Source of the DNA: Paraburkholderia sp. Tr-20389
Lineage (GTDB): Bacteria; Pseudomonadota; Gammaproteobacteria; Burkholderiales; Burkholderiaceae
Length of the DNA: 64,000 nt
Direction of reading: 5' to 3'
Assembly (NCBI RefSeq): GCF_017104565.1
Contig: NZ_JAAGPD010000005.1
Coordinates: forward strand, 248,001-312,000
In this document: in pieces, positions 46,647 to 55,244 of the stretch
How the letters are laid out: each line of letters begins with the position of its first letter
How positions within the stretch are numbered: position 1 is the stretch's first letter
Translations under genes and position numbers: made by a program
Notes under the pieces: model-generated
Told to the model about the DNA's origin: nothing
Databases searched by the model: none
What the model saw: the letters and a program-made list of their open reading frames with translations, nothing else

Positions 46647-47675
46647 CTACTCCGGAATACTACAAGCCGCCCCACTGCCAGCCGCAATCTCACGCGCCGC
46701 TTTAGCGCCTTCGACCTGCAGCAGCGTCGGCAGCGACACGCCATTCTTCGCCGCCGTCACTTCAGCGAGAATCGACACGGCAATTTCGGGCGGCGTCCTG
46801 CTGCCGATATAAATCCCAACCGGCCCATGCAGCCGCGCCAGCTCGGTTTCGGTGAGATCGAATTCCTTGAGTCGTTCGCGTCGCGCCGCGTTATTGCGCC
46901 GGGAGCCCAACGCGCCGACATAAAACGCCGGCGTCTTTAGCGCTTCCATCAACGCCAGATCATCGAGCTTTGGATCATGCGTCAGCGCGATCACCGCGCA
47001 ACGTTCATCGAGCTTCATGTCCAGCACCGTATCGTCGGGCATCGTGCGGACGACTTTTGTGCCCGGCACATCCCACTCATCGGTGTATTCCTCGCGCGGA
47101 TCGCATACAGTGACCTGGTAATCGAGTCCCACCGCGATATTGCACAGATAGCGCGACAGTTGCCCTGCGCCGATCACGAGCATCCGGTAACGCGGGCCAT
47201 GTATCGTCAGAAGCCGTGTGTCGTTGAAATCGACGCCATCCGTCGCCTGCGCGGACCCCAGACGTGCGATACCCGTTTCCATGTCGAGCGTGCGCGCGAC
47301 CAGTCGTCCGTCTTCCACTGCTTCGCACAGTTCGGCGATGCCGCTCGCCTTCGTCAACGGCTCCAGCACGAGCTGGATCGTGCCGCCGCACGGCAAGCCG
47401 AAACGATGGGCCTCTTCAGCAGTGATGCCGTACTTCACTGCTTCGGGCTTAGTCTGCTCGATGCCTCGCTGACGTACGCGATCGATCAGATCGTCCTCGA
47501 TGCAACCGCCCGACACCGACCCCACGACCGCGCCGTCGTCGCGCACGACGAGCATCGCGCCCTCGGGACGCGGCGAGGAGCCCCATGTCTTCACCACCGT
47601 CACGAGTAGCGCGCGATGTCCCTGCTCGAGCCAGCGCGCGCTGCTCTTCAGGACTTCGAGATCCACGCTGTCCAT
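46647..47675 (-). CDS. XdhC/CoxF-family molybdenum cofactor maturation protein
   Basis: 342 residues. The N-terminal XdhC domain has VTVVKTWGSSPRPEGAMLVV and SVSGGCIEDDL with the conserved Cys, and FGLPCGGTIQLVLEPL with a second. The C-terminal Rossmann domain has MLVIGAGQLSRYL and YVGALGSRRNNAARRERLKE. XdhC proteins bind and sulfurate the molybdenum cofactor and load it onto xanthine dehydrogenase-family enzymes; CoxF is the equivalent in CO-dehydrogenase clusters. It is the last gene of the cox-like cluster and overlaps the CoxG gene by 28 bases. Confidence 0.9.
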   Translation of the reverse strand: MDSVDLEVLKSSARWLEQGHRALLVTVVKTWGSSPRPEGAMLVVRDDGAVVGSVSGGCIEDDLIDRVRQRGIEQTKPEAVKYGITAEEAHRFGLPCGGTIQLVLEPLTKASGIAELCEAVEDGRLVARTLDMETGIARLGSAQATDGVDFNDTRLLTIHGPRYRMLVIGAGQLSRYLCNIAVGLDYQVTVCDPREEYTDEWDVPGTKVVRTMPDDTVLDMKLDERCAVIALTHDPKLDDLALMEALKTPAFYVGALGSRRNNAARRERLKEFDLTETELARLHGPVGIYIGSRTPPEIAVSILAEVTAAKNGVSLPTLLQVEGAKAAREIAAGSGAACSIPE

Positions 47676-48229
47676 GATTTCTTCCTCTTCGGTTCTTCGC
47701 CACCGCCTTCGCCGGCACCTTCGCCGTCGGCGGACTGGCTTGCAGTGTCGCCGGAATCGGCGGTTTCTGCCTGTGCGGTGTCACCGCCGCCCGTCAGCTG
47801 CTCGCTGAAGCGCCGGAAAAACTCGCCCGCGAGCTTGCGCGCCGCGCCGTCGACGAGCCGCGAGCCGATCTGCGCGAGCTTGCCGCCGACCTGCGCCGTC
47901 GCCGTGTAGGTGAGCGTCGTCGCTTCGTCGCCGTCCGGTTCCAGCTTGACGTGCGTTTGCCCCTTGCCGAAGCCGGCCGCGCCGCCTTGGCCTTCGAACA
48001 CGATCGTATAGGTGTTGGGCGCGTCGATATCGGTGAGTTCCATGCGGCCCTTGAAACGCGCCTTCACGGGGCCGACAGACGCGCTCAACGCGACGGCGTA
48101 TGCATTGTCGCCATCCGGCTCGATACTGTCGCAGCCGGGAATCGACGCGCGCAGGATCTCCGTATCGTTCAGCGCTTCCCATGCCCGTTGCTGCGGCACA
48201 GGCAGCGTATAGGTTTCGGTCAGCTCCAT
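47648..48229 (-). CDS. coxG: CoxG-type SRPBCC protein
   Basis: 193 residues. The START/SRPBCC lipid-binding-like fold opens with MELTETYTLPVPQQRAWEALNDTEILRASIPGCDSIEPDGDNAY and continues through VKARFKGRMELTDID, matching carbon-monoxide dehydrogenase subunit G. A flexible Gly/Glu/Ala-rich linker and a basic tail (EEPKRKKSWTAWISKS) finish it. In Afipia/Oligotropha CoxG anchors the enzyme to the membrane; here that is inferred. It overlaps the CoxE gene by 10 bases. Confidence 0.9.
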   Translation of the reverse strand: MELTETYTLPVPQQRAWEALNDTEILRASIPGCDSIEPDGDNAYAVALSASVGPVKARFKGRMELTDIDAPNTYTIVFEGQGGAAGFGKGQTHVKLEPDGDEATTLTYTATAQVGGKLAQIGSRLVDGAARKLAGEFFRRFSEQLTGGGDTAQAETADSGDTASQSADGEGAGEGGGEEPKRKKSWTAWISKS

Positions 48230-49461
48230 GACGTTGCTCCTCCAGATATCGCGGTGCGCGCGGCATCGCGGGGCACGCGCGTCAATTGCGCGAGATCGCG
48301 GCCGAACGCAGCCAGGCTGTCGAGATTGTGAACCGGCTTGTGCGCGTCGACGAATGGAAGCATCGCCTGCACGCCGCGCGCTTTAGGCGAGAACTCGCGG
48401 TAACGCAACAGCGGATTGAGCCACACGATGCGGTGCGCGAAGCGCCGCAGGCGGGCCATTTCGGTTTCGAGCACGTCGATGGCTTCGTGATCGAGGCCGT
48501 CGGTGACGAGCAGCACTGTCGCTCTGCCAGTCAGCACTCTGCGTGCCCAGCGTCGGTTGAATTCGGCGAGCGCCGCGCCGATTCGCGTCCCGCCCGACCA
48601 GTCGAGCACCTGATCGGCGAGCGCCGCGATCGCGACATCGGGGTCGCGTTCCTTCAGTGCGCGCGTTGCGTTGGTGAGGCGCGTGCCGAACAGGAACACT
48701 TGCAGACGTTCGCGCGATTGCAGCAGCGCATGGCAGAAATACAGCACGGCGCGCGAATAGCTGCTCATCGAGCCCGAAATGTCGAGCAGCAGCACGAGGG
48801 GTGGCTTGCGCGCCACCACGGCGCGGTACTTCCACACGGTCCAGTCGCCGCCCGCGCGTACCGCATGGCGCGCGCTCGCGCGCAGATCGGCATGCGTGCC
48901 ATGCGACGCCGCTTTCAGCCGGCGCGTCGGTTCCATGGCGAGCGGCAGACGCTGACCGCGAATCAGATGACGCAGCGTGCGCCATTCGTCCGCCGTCAAC
49001 GTATCGAAATCGCGATGACGCAAACGCTCTTCGGCGCTAAAGGTCACGTGCGCATGCAACTCGTGTTTGTTCTTGTCGCCGGGTTGCGCGGCTGGCTTGC
49101 GCTGCTTCGACTGATGCACGGCGAGCGCGTCGGCGAGACGGTTGTTGCGCTTCGGAGGCGGCACGCCGCTCGTCACCTTGGGCAGCAGCAATGCGCGCAG
49201 CTTGCCTTCCCAGTCCGGATCGCGCCAGAAGAGTTCGAACGCGGCATTGAAGAGATCGCGCTCATCGGGCGCGCGCACGAGCAGCGCAGCGAGCGCCGCG
49301 CGCACGTCGTCGCGCCGGTCGAGATCGATCCAGCGCAACGCGTCGAGCGCATCGACGGCCTGCGCGGGCGACATCGGCAGACCTGCGCCGCGCAGCAGCC
49401 GCACGAAGTGCACGACGTTGCGCGCGAGGGTCGCGGGGCCGGTGTCGTGGACGGGAAGCAT
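48220..49461 (-). CDS. coxE: CoxE-type von Willebrand A domain protein
   Basis: About 413 residues. The central and C-terminal region is a VWA domain with the MIDAS motif in VLLLDISGSMSSYSRAVLYF (DxSxS) and a distal Asp in LLVTDGLDHEAID. This matches CoxE, the partner of the MoxR-like ATPase CoxD in inserting copper/sulfur or activating the active site in CO dehydrogenase. MLPVHDTGPATLARNVVHFV at 49461 is the chosen start; a GTG 9 bases upstream also fits. It is coupled to the MoxR gene, which ends at 49467. Confidence 0.88.
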   Translation of the reverse strand: MLPVHDTGPATLARNVVHFVRLLRGAGLPMSPAQAVDALDALRWIDLDRRDDVRAALAALLVRAPDERDLFNAAFELFWRDPDWEGKLRALLLPKVTSGVPPPKRNNRLADALAVHQSKQRKPAAQPGDKNKHELHAHVTFSAEERLRHRDFDTLTADEWRTLRHLIRGQRLPLAMEPTRRLKAASHGTHADLRASARHAVRAGGDWTVWKYRAVVARKPPLVLLLDISGSMSSYSRAVLYFCHALLQSRERLQVFLFGTRLTNATRALKERDPDVAIAALADQVLDWSGGTRIGAALAEFNRRWARRVLTGRATVLLVTDGLDHEAIDVLETEMARLRRFAHRIVWLNPLLRYREFSPKARGVQAMLPFVDAHKPVHNLDSLAAFGRDLAQLTRVPRDAARTAISGGATSWS

Positions 49462-49466
49462 CGACG

Positions 49467-50357
49467 TTACTCCGTTGCCGCCGCGAGGCATTGGCGGATC
49501 TCGTCGGGGTCGAAGCGCGCGAGATCGTCCTGATACTTGAGCAGCACGCCCAGCGTGTCCTGCACCGATTGCGGATCGAGTTCGGTGACGGTGAGGGCGG
49601 CGAGCGCGCGGCACCAGTCGATCGTCTCGGCGATGCCGGGCGCCTTGAACAGATCCATGCCGCGCAGACGATGCACGAAATCGACGGCGCGCCGTTGCAG
49701 CGCCTCACCCGTTTCGGGCGCGCGCGCCGCGACGATCGCGAGTTCGCGTTCGCGCTCCGGGTAGCCGATCCATTGATACAGACAGCGGCGCTTCAACGCA
49801 TCGTGTACTTCGCGCGTGCGATTCGACGTCATCACGACGAGGGGCGGATGCTCGGCGCGCACGGTGCCGAATTCGGGAATCGACACCTGAAAATCCGACA
49901 GCAGTTCGAGCAGAAACGCTTCGAACGGTTCGTCGGCGCGGTCGATTTCGTCGATCAGCAGCACGCGCCGCGCGCCCGGATGCTGCTCGTCGGGCAGCAG
50001 CGCCTGCAGCAAAGGGCGCTTCAACAAAAATTCGCTGCGATATAGGGTGCTGCTGTCGGGCTTCTCGCCGGCCGCTTCTGCGAGTCGCAGTGCCATGATC
50101 TGTCGCGGATAGTCCCACTCGTACAACGCGCTCGCCGTATCGAGGCCCTCATAGCATTGCAGCCGCAACATCGACGTGCCGAGCAGGCCCGCCGCTGCCT
50201 TCGCCAGTTCAGTCTTGCCGACGCCCGGCTCGCCTTCGACAAACAGCGGCCGCTCCATCCGCAGCGCGAGAAAGAGTGCGGTCGCCAGTTCGCGGCTCGC
50301 GAAGTAACCTTGCGCGGTCAGCTGGGCGAGGGTGTCGTCGATCGAAGCGGGCTGCAT
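49467..50357 (-). CDS. coxD: CoxD-type MoxR AAA+ ATPase
   Basis: About 296 residues. Walker A is GEPGVGKTELAKAAA, Walker B is RRVLLIDEIDRAD, sensor 1 is VVMTSNRTRE, and the arginine-finger region is ALKRRCLYQWIGYPERE. The small lid domain follows. MoxR ATPases with a VWA partner act as chaperones for metalloenzyme assembly; CoxD is required for maturation of the CO dehydrogenase Mo-Cu centre. MQPASIDDTLAQLT at 50357 is the chosen start. Confidence 0.9.
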   Translation of the reverse strand: MQPASIDDTLAQLTAQGYFASRELATALFLALRMERPLFVEGEPGVGKTELAKAAAGLLGTSMLRLQCYEGLDTASALYEWDYPRQIMALRLAEAAGEKPDSSTLYRSEFLLKRPLLQALLPDEQHPGARRVLLIDEIDRADEPFEAFLLELLSDFQVSIPEFGTVRAEHPPLVVMTSNRTREVHDALKRRCLYQWIGYPERERELAIVAARAPETGEALQRRAVDFVHRLRGMDLFKAPGIAETIDWCRALAALTVTELDPQSVQDTLGVLLKYQDDLARFDPDEIRQCLAAATE

Positions 50358-50487
50358 GGTTCTCCCTGGTGCATCGGCTTGCATCGTTCGAAACGATACA
50401 GCCGGACAGACCTAAACCCGACAAACGAAGCGGCCCGGACGCGCCGGGCCTCATGTCGGTCAAACGCTTCCTGGCTTGCCGCGTTGG

Positions 50488-51285
50488 CTAGCCATTCGCG
50501 GCTCGCACCGCGCGCGCCGTCAGCACCGGTATCAGGTGAGCGCGATAGTCGGCGCTCGCATGCATGTCGGTGTTGAGGTCGTCGGGTGCGATCGTCACGC
50601 CGCGCGCGGCGGCTTCCGTGAAGTTCGCGGTGAGCGCGTTCTCCATGTCCGTCGCGCGAAACACCGACGGCGCCGCGCCCGTGATCGCCACGCGCACACC
50701 GCCCGCCGTCTTCGCGACGAACACGCCCGTCAGCGCGAAGTGCGACGCGGGGTTCCTGAACTTCTCGTACGCCGCTTTTTCCGGCACGGGAAACTCGACG
50801 GCGACGATCAGTTCATCGGGCTGCAACGCGGTTTCGTACATGCCGACGAAGAAGTCCGCAGCGGAAAGGCGGCGCCGGTCGGTGACGACCGTGCCATCCA
50901 GTCCGAGCACGGCAGCCGGATAGTCCGCCGCGGGATCGTTGTTCGCGATCGATCCGCCGATCGTGCCGAGTGAACGCACCTGTCTGTCACCAATGTGGCC
51001 CGCGAGAAACGCGAGTGCGGGCAACACGCGCTGCACGTCCGCGTTGTTCGCCACGTCCGCGTGACAGACGGCCGCGCCGATCGTCACCTTCTGCGGTTCG
51101 ACGCGAATCTCCTTCAACTGCGGAATACGCGTGACGTCGATCAGCTTCGACGGTTGCGCGAGACGCAGGCGCATCGTCGGCAGCAGGCTTTGTCCGCCGG
51201 CCAGAAACTTCGCTTCGCTGTCGGCCGTCAGTATGGCGACGGCGCTTTTCGGATCGGCTGCACGTTGATAGTCGAATGAATACAT
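50488..51285 (-). CDS. coxM: CoxM-type FAD-binding subunit of molybdenum hydroxylase
   Basis: 265 residues. The medium subunit of the xanthine dehydrogenase family binds FAD with the motifs FLAGGQSLLPTM (AGGQS) near residue 32 and SLGTIGGSIANNDPAADYPAA (TIGG) near residue 110. A CO_deh_flav_C-type C-terminal domain follows (FALTGVFVAKTAGG). It passes electrons from the iron-sulfur subunit to quinone or another acceptor. It lies 12 bases downstream of the large-subunit gene. Confidence 0.93.
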   Translation of the reverse strand: MYSFDYQRAADPKSAVAILTADSEAKFLAGGQSLLPTMRLRLAQPSKLIDVTRIPQLKEIRVEPQKVTIGAAVCHADVANNADVQRVLPALAFLAGHIGDRQVRSLGTIGGSIANNDPAADYPAAVLGLDGTVVTDRRRLSAADFFVGMYETALQPDELIVAVEFPVPEKAAYEKFRNPASHFALTGVFVAKTAGGVRVAITGAAPSVFRATDMENALTANFTEAAARGVTIAPDDLNTDMHASADYRAHLIPVLTARAVRAANG

Positions 51286-51297
51286 GTCGGCCTCCGC

Positions 51298-53685
51298 TCA
51301 GGGACGTGAGTGTTGCGCAGCGTGAATCGCGGACCACACGCGATGCGGCGTGGCGGGCATCTGCAGATCCTTCACGCCGAGCGGCGCGAGCGCGTCGATG
51401 ATCGCGTTGATCACGGCGGGTGGCGAACCGATTGCGCCCGCTTCGCCGCAGCCCTTCACGCCGAGCGGATTGTGCGTACACGGCGTGCCCTTGGCGGTTT
51501 CGACGGTGAACGACGGCAGGTCGGACGCATGCGGCATCGCGTAGTCCATGTACGAACCGGACAGCAGCTGGCCGCTTTCGTTGTCGTACACGCAGCGCTC
51601 CAGCATCGCCTGGCCGATGCCCTGACCGAGACCGCCATGCACCTGTCCTTCGACGATCATCGGATTGATCACGTTGCCGAAATCGTCGACGGCCGTGAAG
51701 CGCTCGATGCGCGTTTCGCCCGTGTCCACATCCACTTCGACTTCGCAGATATATGCGCCTGCCGGATAGGTGAAGTTGGTCGGATCGTAGAACGCGCTTT
51801 CGTCGAGGCCCGGTTCGAGCTTGTCGAGCGGATAGTTGTGCGGCACGTAGGCCGCGAGCGATACGTCGGCGAAGGTCTTCGTGCGGTCCGTGCCTGCGAC
51901 GCGGAAGGTGCCGTCCTTGAACTCGATGTCATCCGCCGATGCCTCGAGCAGATGCGCCGCGATCTTCTTCGCCTTCGATTCGATCTTGTCGAGCGCCTTC
52001 ATGATCGCCGAGCCGCCGACCGCGATTGAACGTGAGCCGTACGTGCCCATGCCGAACGGAATGCGGCCGGTGTCGCCGTGCACGATCTCGATGTTGTCGA
52101 GCGGCACGCCGAGGCGGTCGGCCACGACTTGTGCGAAGGTCGTTTCGTGACCCTGACCGTGACTGTGCGAGCCGGTGAAGACGGTGACGGAGCCGGTCGG
52201 GTGCACGCGCACTTCGCCCGCTTCGAACAGGCCCGCGCGCGCACCGAGCGCCCCCGCGATGTTCGACGGCGCGAGGCCGCACGCTTCGATGTAGCACGAG
52301 TAGCCGAGCCCGCGCCGCTTGCCGTTCTTCTCCGATTCCTGCTTGCGTGCAGCGAAGCCTTTGACGTCCGCGAGTTCGAGCGCGCGCGAAAGGCACGCTT
52401 CGTAGTCGCCTGTGTCATAGGTGAGGCCGACGGGCGTCGCATACGGGAACGAGCGGATGAAGTTGAGCCGGCGGATTGCGGCCGGGTCCATGTTCATCTC
52501 GCGCGCGGCCGTTTCGACGAGACGCTCGACGACGTACGTCGCTTCAGGACGTCCCGCGCCGCGATACGCATCGACGGGCACGGTGTTCGTGAACACCGCT
52601 TTCACTTCGGCGTAGATCGCGGGCGTCGCGTACTGACCGGCGAGCAGCGTCGCGTAGAGGATGGTCGGTACGCTGGAAGCGAACGTCGACAGATACGCGC
52701 CCATGTTCGCGATCGTATGCACGCGCATCGCGAGGAACTTGCCGTCGGCGTCCATCGCGAGTTCGGCTTTCGTCACGTGATCGCGACCGTGTGCGTCCGA
52801 CAGAAACGCTTCGGAACGCTCGGCGGTCCACTTCACCGGCCGGCGGATTTTCCTCGATGCCCACGTGAGCGCGACGTCTTCCGCGTACAGGAAAATCTTC
52901 GAGCCGAAGCCGCCGCCGACATCGGGTGCGACCACGCGCACTTTCGATTCCGGCAGCGACAGCACGAACGCCGCCATCAGCAACCGTTCGACGTGCGGAT
53001 TCTGATTCGCGACGTAGACGGTGTAGCTGTCGTCCTGCGGCGAATAGGCGGCGTTGACGGCGCGCGGTTCGATCGCGTTCGGTATGAGGCGGTTGTTGAC
53101 GATGTCGAGCGTCGTGACGTGATGCGCCTTGGCGAACGCGGCATCGGTGGCGGCCTTGTCGCCGTGGCCCCACGTGTAGCAGGTGTTGTCGGGCACTTCG
53201 TCGTGCACGGCGGTCTGGCCGGCGTCGGCGGCGTGCGTCGTGTCGATCACGGCGGGCAGTTCGTCGTAATCGACTTCGATCAGCTCGGCGGCGTCTTTCG
53301 CGGCTTTCACCGAATCGGCGATGACGAGCGCGACCTGGTCGCCCACGTGCCGCACTTTCGTATGGGCAATCACGGGATGCGGCGGTTCGTTCATCGGCTT
53401 GCCGTCGATGCTGTGGATCAGCCAGCCGCAGGGCAGCCCACCGACGTTTTCAGCGGCGAGATCGGCGCCCGTGAAGATCGCGACGACGCCGGGCGATTGC
53501 TTCGCGGCGGACGTGTCGATGCTTTTGATGCGCGCGTGCGCATGCGGCGAGCGCAGGAAAACCGCGTAAGTTTGTGCGGGCAGGACGATATCGTCGGTGT
53601 ACTGGCCGTTGCCCGTGAGGAAGCGATAGTCTTCCTTGCGCTTGACGGGCATGCCCACCATGCGATGTGAATCGGGTGCGTTCAT
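51298..53685 (-). CDS. CoxL-type large molybdopterin subunit, form II
   Basis: 795 residues. The N-terminal substrate-access domain begins [24 protein letters not shown], then the cofactor-binding domain. The active-site loop reads [13 protein letters not shown], the form II signature; proven CO dehydrogenases (form I) have AYxCSFR there. The catalytic Glu region is near [12 protein letters not shown] (Glu in the last third, base in substrate hydroxylation). So it is a xanthine dehydrogenase-superfamily hydroxylase whose substrate may be an aldehyde, heterocycle or CO. It is 10 bases downstream of the small-subunit gene. Confidence 0.9.
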   Translation of the reverse strand: MNAPDSHRMVGMPVKRKEDYRFLTGNGQYTDDIVLPAQTYAVFLRSPHAHARIKSIDTSAAKQSPGVVAIFTGADLAAENVGGLPCGWLIHSIDGKPMNEPPHPVIAHTKVRHVGDQVALVIADSVKAAKDAAELIEVDYDELPAVIDTTHAADAGQTAVHDEVPDNTCYTWGHGDKAATDAAFAKAHHVTTLDIVNNRLIPNAIEPRAVNAAYSPQDDSYTVYVANQNPHVERLLMAAFVLSLPESKVRVVAPDVGGGFGSKIFLYAEDVALTWASRKIRRPVKWTAERSEAFLSDAHGRDHVTKAELAMDADGKFLAMRVHTIANMGAYLSTFASSVPTILYATLLAGQYATPAIYAEVKAVFTNTVPVDAYRGAGRPEATYVVERLVETAAREMNMDPAAIRRLNFIRSFPYATPVGLTYDTGDYEACLSRALELADVKGFAARKQESEKNGKRRGLGYSCYIEACGLAPSNIAGALGARAGLFEAGEVRVHPTGSVTVFTGSHSHGQGHETTFAQVVADRLGVPLDNIEIVHGDTGRIPFGMGTYGSRSIAVGGSAIMKALDKIESKAKKIAAHLLEASADDIEFKDGTFRVAGTDRTKTFADVSLAAYVPHNYPLDKLEPGLDESAFYDPTNFTYPAGAYICEVEVDVDTGETRIERFTAVDDFGNVINPMIVEGQVHGGLGQGIGQAMLERCVYDNESGQLLSGSYMDYAMPHASDLPSFTVETAKGTPCTHNPLGVKGCGEAGAIGSPPAVINAIIDALAPLGVKDLQMPATPHRVWSAIHAAQHSRP

Positions 53686-53695
53686 GGCGGGCTCC

Positions 53696-54196
53696 TCAGG
53701 CGGTCGTGGCGGCTTTCGACGAGGCGCCGGCTTTCATGCCTTCCGCGCCTTGAACGACGGCCTTGACGATGTTGTGATAGCCCGTACAGCGGCACAGGTT
53801 GCCGTCGAGCTGACGACGTACTTCGTCTTCAGTGAGGTTCGGGTTCGTTGCGACCAGTGCGGTTGCGCTCATCACCATGCCTGGTGTGCAGAAGCCGCAC
53901 TGGAGGCCGTGGCATTCGCGGAACGCGGCCTGCATCGGATGCAGTTCACCGTCTTTCGACAGCCCTTCGATCGTCGTGACTTCCTGGCCTTCGGCCTGCA
54001 CGGCGAGCATGTTGCAGGACTTGATGGCGCGGCCGTTCAGATGAATCGTGCACGCGCCGCATTGCGCGGTATCGCAGCCGACGTGCGTTCCCGTCAGCCG
54101 CAGCTGTTCGCGTAGAAACTGGACAAGCAGGGTATGTGGCTCGACGTTCGCGGTAACGGGTGAACCGTTCACCGTCAGACTGATGCTGATCGCCAT
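53696..54196 (-). CDS. coxS: CoxS-type two [2Fe-2S] small subunit
   Basis: About 166 residues. The N-terminal plant-ferredoxin-like cluster has [22 protein letters not shown] (four Cys); the C-terminal cluster domain has [12 protein letters not shown] and [16 protein letters not shown]. It shuttles electrons from the molybdenum site to [16 protein letters not shown] at 54196 is the start. It is the first gene of the seven-gene cox-like run; upstream is a CA-rich leader and the repeat element. Confidence 0.93.
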   Translation of the reverse strand: MAISISLTVNGSPVTANVEPHTLLVQFLREQLRLTGTHVGCDTAQCGACTIHLNGRAIKSCNMLAVQAEGQEVTTIEGLSKDGELHPMQAAFRECHGLQCGFCTPGMVMSATALVATNPNLTEDEVRRQLDGNLCRCTGYHNIVKAVVQGAEGMKAGASSKAATTA

Positions 54197-54316
54197 GAAC
54201 TGTCTCCTTGGGGACGCCCCTGGATTTGAGCCCCGGATGGGGCGAGACCGGTTCGGGCCCGCGTTCACTACCTACCGCCTGCTTGCCTGCTGGGAGGGTC
54301 CGGATCGGTTGGGTGC

Positions 54317-54374
54317 TGTTTGGTGTTGCTGTTGCCTTTTGTTGTTGTTCTTTGTTGTTGTCTTTGTTCTTGTG
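54317..54374. repeat. Low-complexity CA-rich leader upstream of the CoxS gene
   Basis: On the minus strand this 58-base stretch is almost free of T (ACAAC and CAACAA units with a few AAAGG). It lies 120 bases upstream of the CoxS start, in the likely untranslated leader. A second short repeat, four near-copies of TTTTGC on the plus strand, lies at about 54547-54571. Confidence 0.6.
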
Positions 54375-54625
54375 TCGAAAAGTAAAACACAAAAAACGGG
54401 AGGCGGCTATGGGGGAACTGTGCCTACGGCGTCGATAGTTGAAGATGAGAGGATGTTGCAGTGCGGCGCCTTTTTTGTCTGTCTGCGACGTAGTCGGCGT
54501 TCTTGCCTTCTCGGCGCGGGCTTCGCCGTTTGGGTTTCGCTCTGCGCTTTTGCTTTTGCCTTTGCTTTTGCTGGCATCCGCGTGATGTTGTCGTTGTTCC
54601 GGCGTTGCCCCTGTGCGGGGCGGCA

Positions 54626-54657
54626 CTTACTTTCTTTGCCGCCGCAAAGAAAGTAAG
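54626..54657. repeat. Left-arm hairpin
   Basis: CTTACTTTCTTTGC (54626-54639), loop CGCC, then the exact complement (54644-54657). Its mirror copy is at 55132-55163 with loop GGCG. The AAAGAAAG core is then repeated once more, just inside the hairpin on each side. Confidence 0.85.
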
Positions 54658-54825
54658 CAAAGAAAGCGGCTCACACCGCCAGCCCGTGTGATTGCCTGCG
54701 GGCCCCCATCAGTTCTTACGCGCCGCGCGGCAACGCGCCTCCTTGCGCGCGTTGCCAGCGTGCTAACTCACGCATCACCCGCTTCACACTCCCGCGTCAT
54801 TGATCGCGTTACCAGAAGTCGACCG

Positions 54826-54960
54826 CCGCCCAGGTGGCAAACGGTGTGTAGGCCGTCGCGACGGAAGTGCACCACTCCGGACTGAAAAGCAGGATCGGTG
54901 TCGTAGAAGCGCCAACGCATACGGCGCGACAAACTACACACCGTTTGCCACCTGGGCGGC
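54826..54960. repeat. Central 26-bp inverted repeat
   Basis: 54826-54851 (starting CCGCCCAGGTGGCAAACGG) and 54935-54960 are perfect inverted copies of 26 bases, enclosing 83 bases that include the palindrome CCGTCGCGACGG. This could fold into a large cruciform or an RNA hairpin. Confidence 0.85.
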
Positions 54961-55131
54961 GCAGACGAATCGCTGCCGCTGGCTGCGCTACGGATGATTG
55001 GAGTGGGTGATGCGTCTGTTCGAGGCGCTGGCAACGGGGGCGGAGGCGAGTGCGTTGCCGTGTGAAGTGCGGGACCCGTTGGGGGCCCGCAGGCAAAAAT
55101 ACGGGCTGGCGGTGTGAGCCCGCTTTCTTTG

Positions 55132-55163
55132 CTTACTTTCTTTGCGGCGGCAAAGAAAGTAAG
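55132..55163. repeat. Right-arm hairpin
   Basis: Inverted partner of the left-arm hairpin: 14-bp arms at 55132-55145 and 55150-55163, loop GGCG. It lies 82 bases past the permease stop and could also terminate permease transcription, although no T-tract follows. Confidence 0.8.
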
Positions 55164-55244
55164 TGCCGCCCCGCACAGGGGCAACGCCAGCAAACCAGAG
55201 ACAAAACGCGGATGCCAGCGAAAAAACACCCAGGCGCCGCAGAT

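Larger units (their letters stand above)
54570..55219. repeat. Composite inverted-repeat element of about 650 bp
   Basis: The left (54570 to about 54790) and right (about 54990-55219, reversed) halves are inverted copies. Arms of about 108 bases (54601-54708 and 55080-55188) differ at only a few positions, with weaker similarity inward and outward; the outer ends share GCTGGCATCCGCG. Each arm holds a 14-bp stem hairpin, and a 26-bp perfect inverted repeat lies at the centre. No transposase is present, and frames inside follow the palindrome rather than any protein family. It fills the space between the permease stop and the cox leader. Confidence 0.85.

Noticed and set aside
51298-53685. Calling the large subunit a true aerobic CO dehydrogenase
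   Set aside because: The active-site loop is AYRGAGR, not AYxCSFR, so the copper-binding Cys is missing; only a CO-dehydrogenase-like label is justified.
54768-55229. Open frames inside the inverted-repeat element
   Set aside because: They follow the palindrome, repeat the same peptides in both halves, and match no protein family; they reflect repeat structure.
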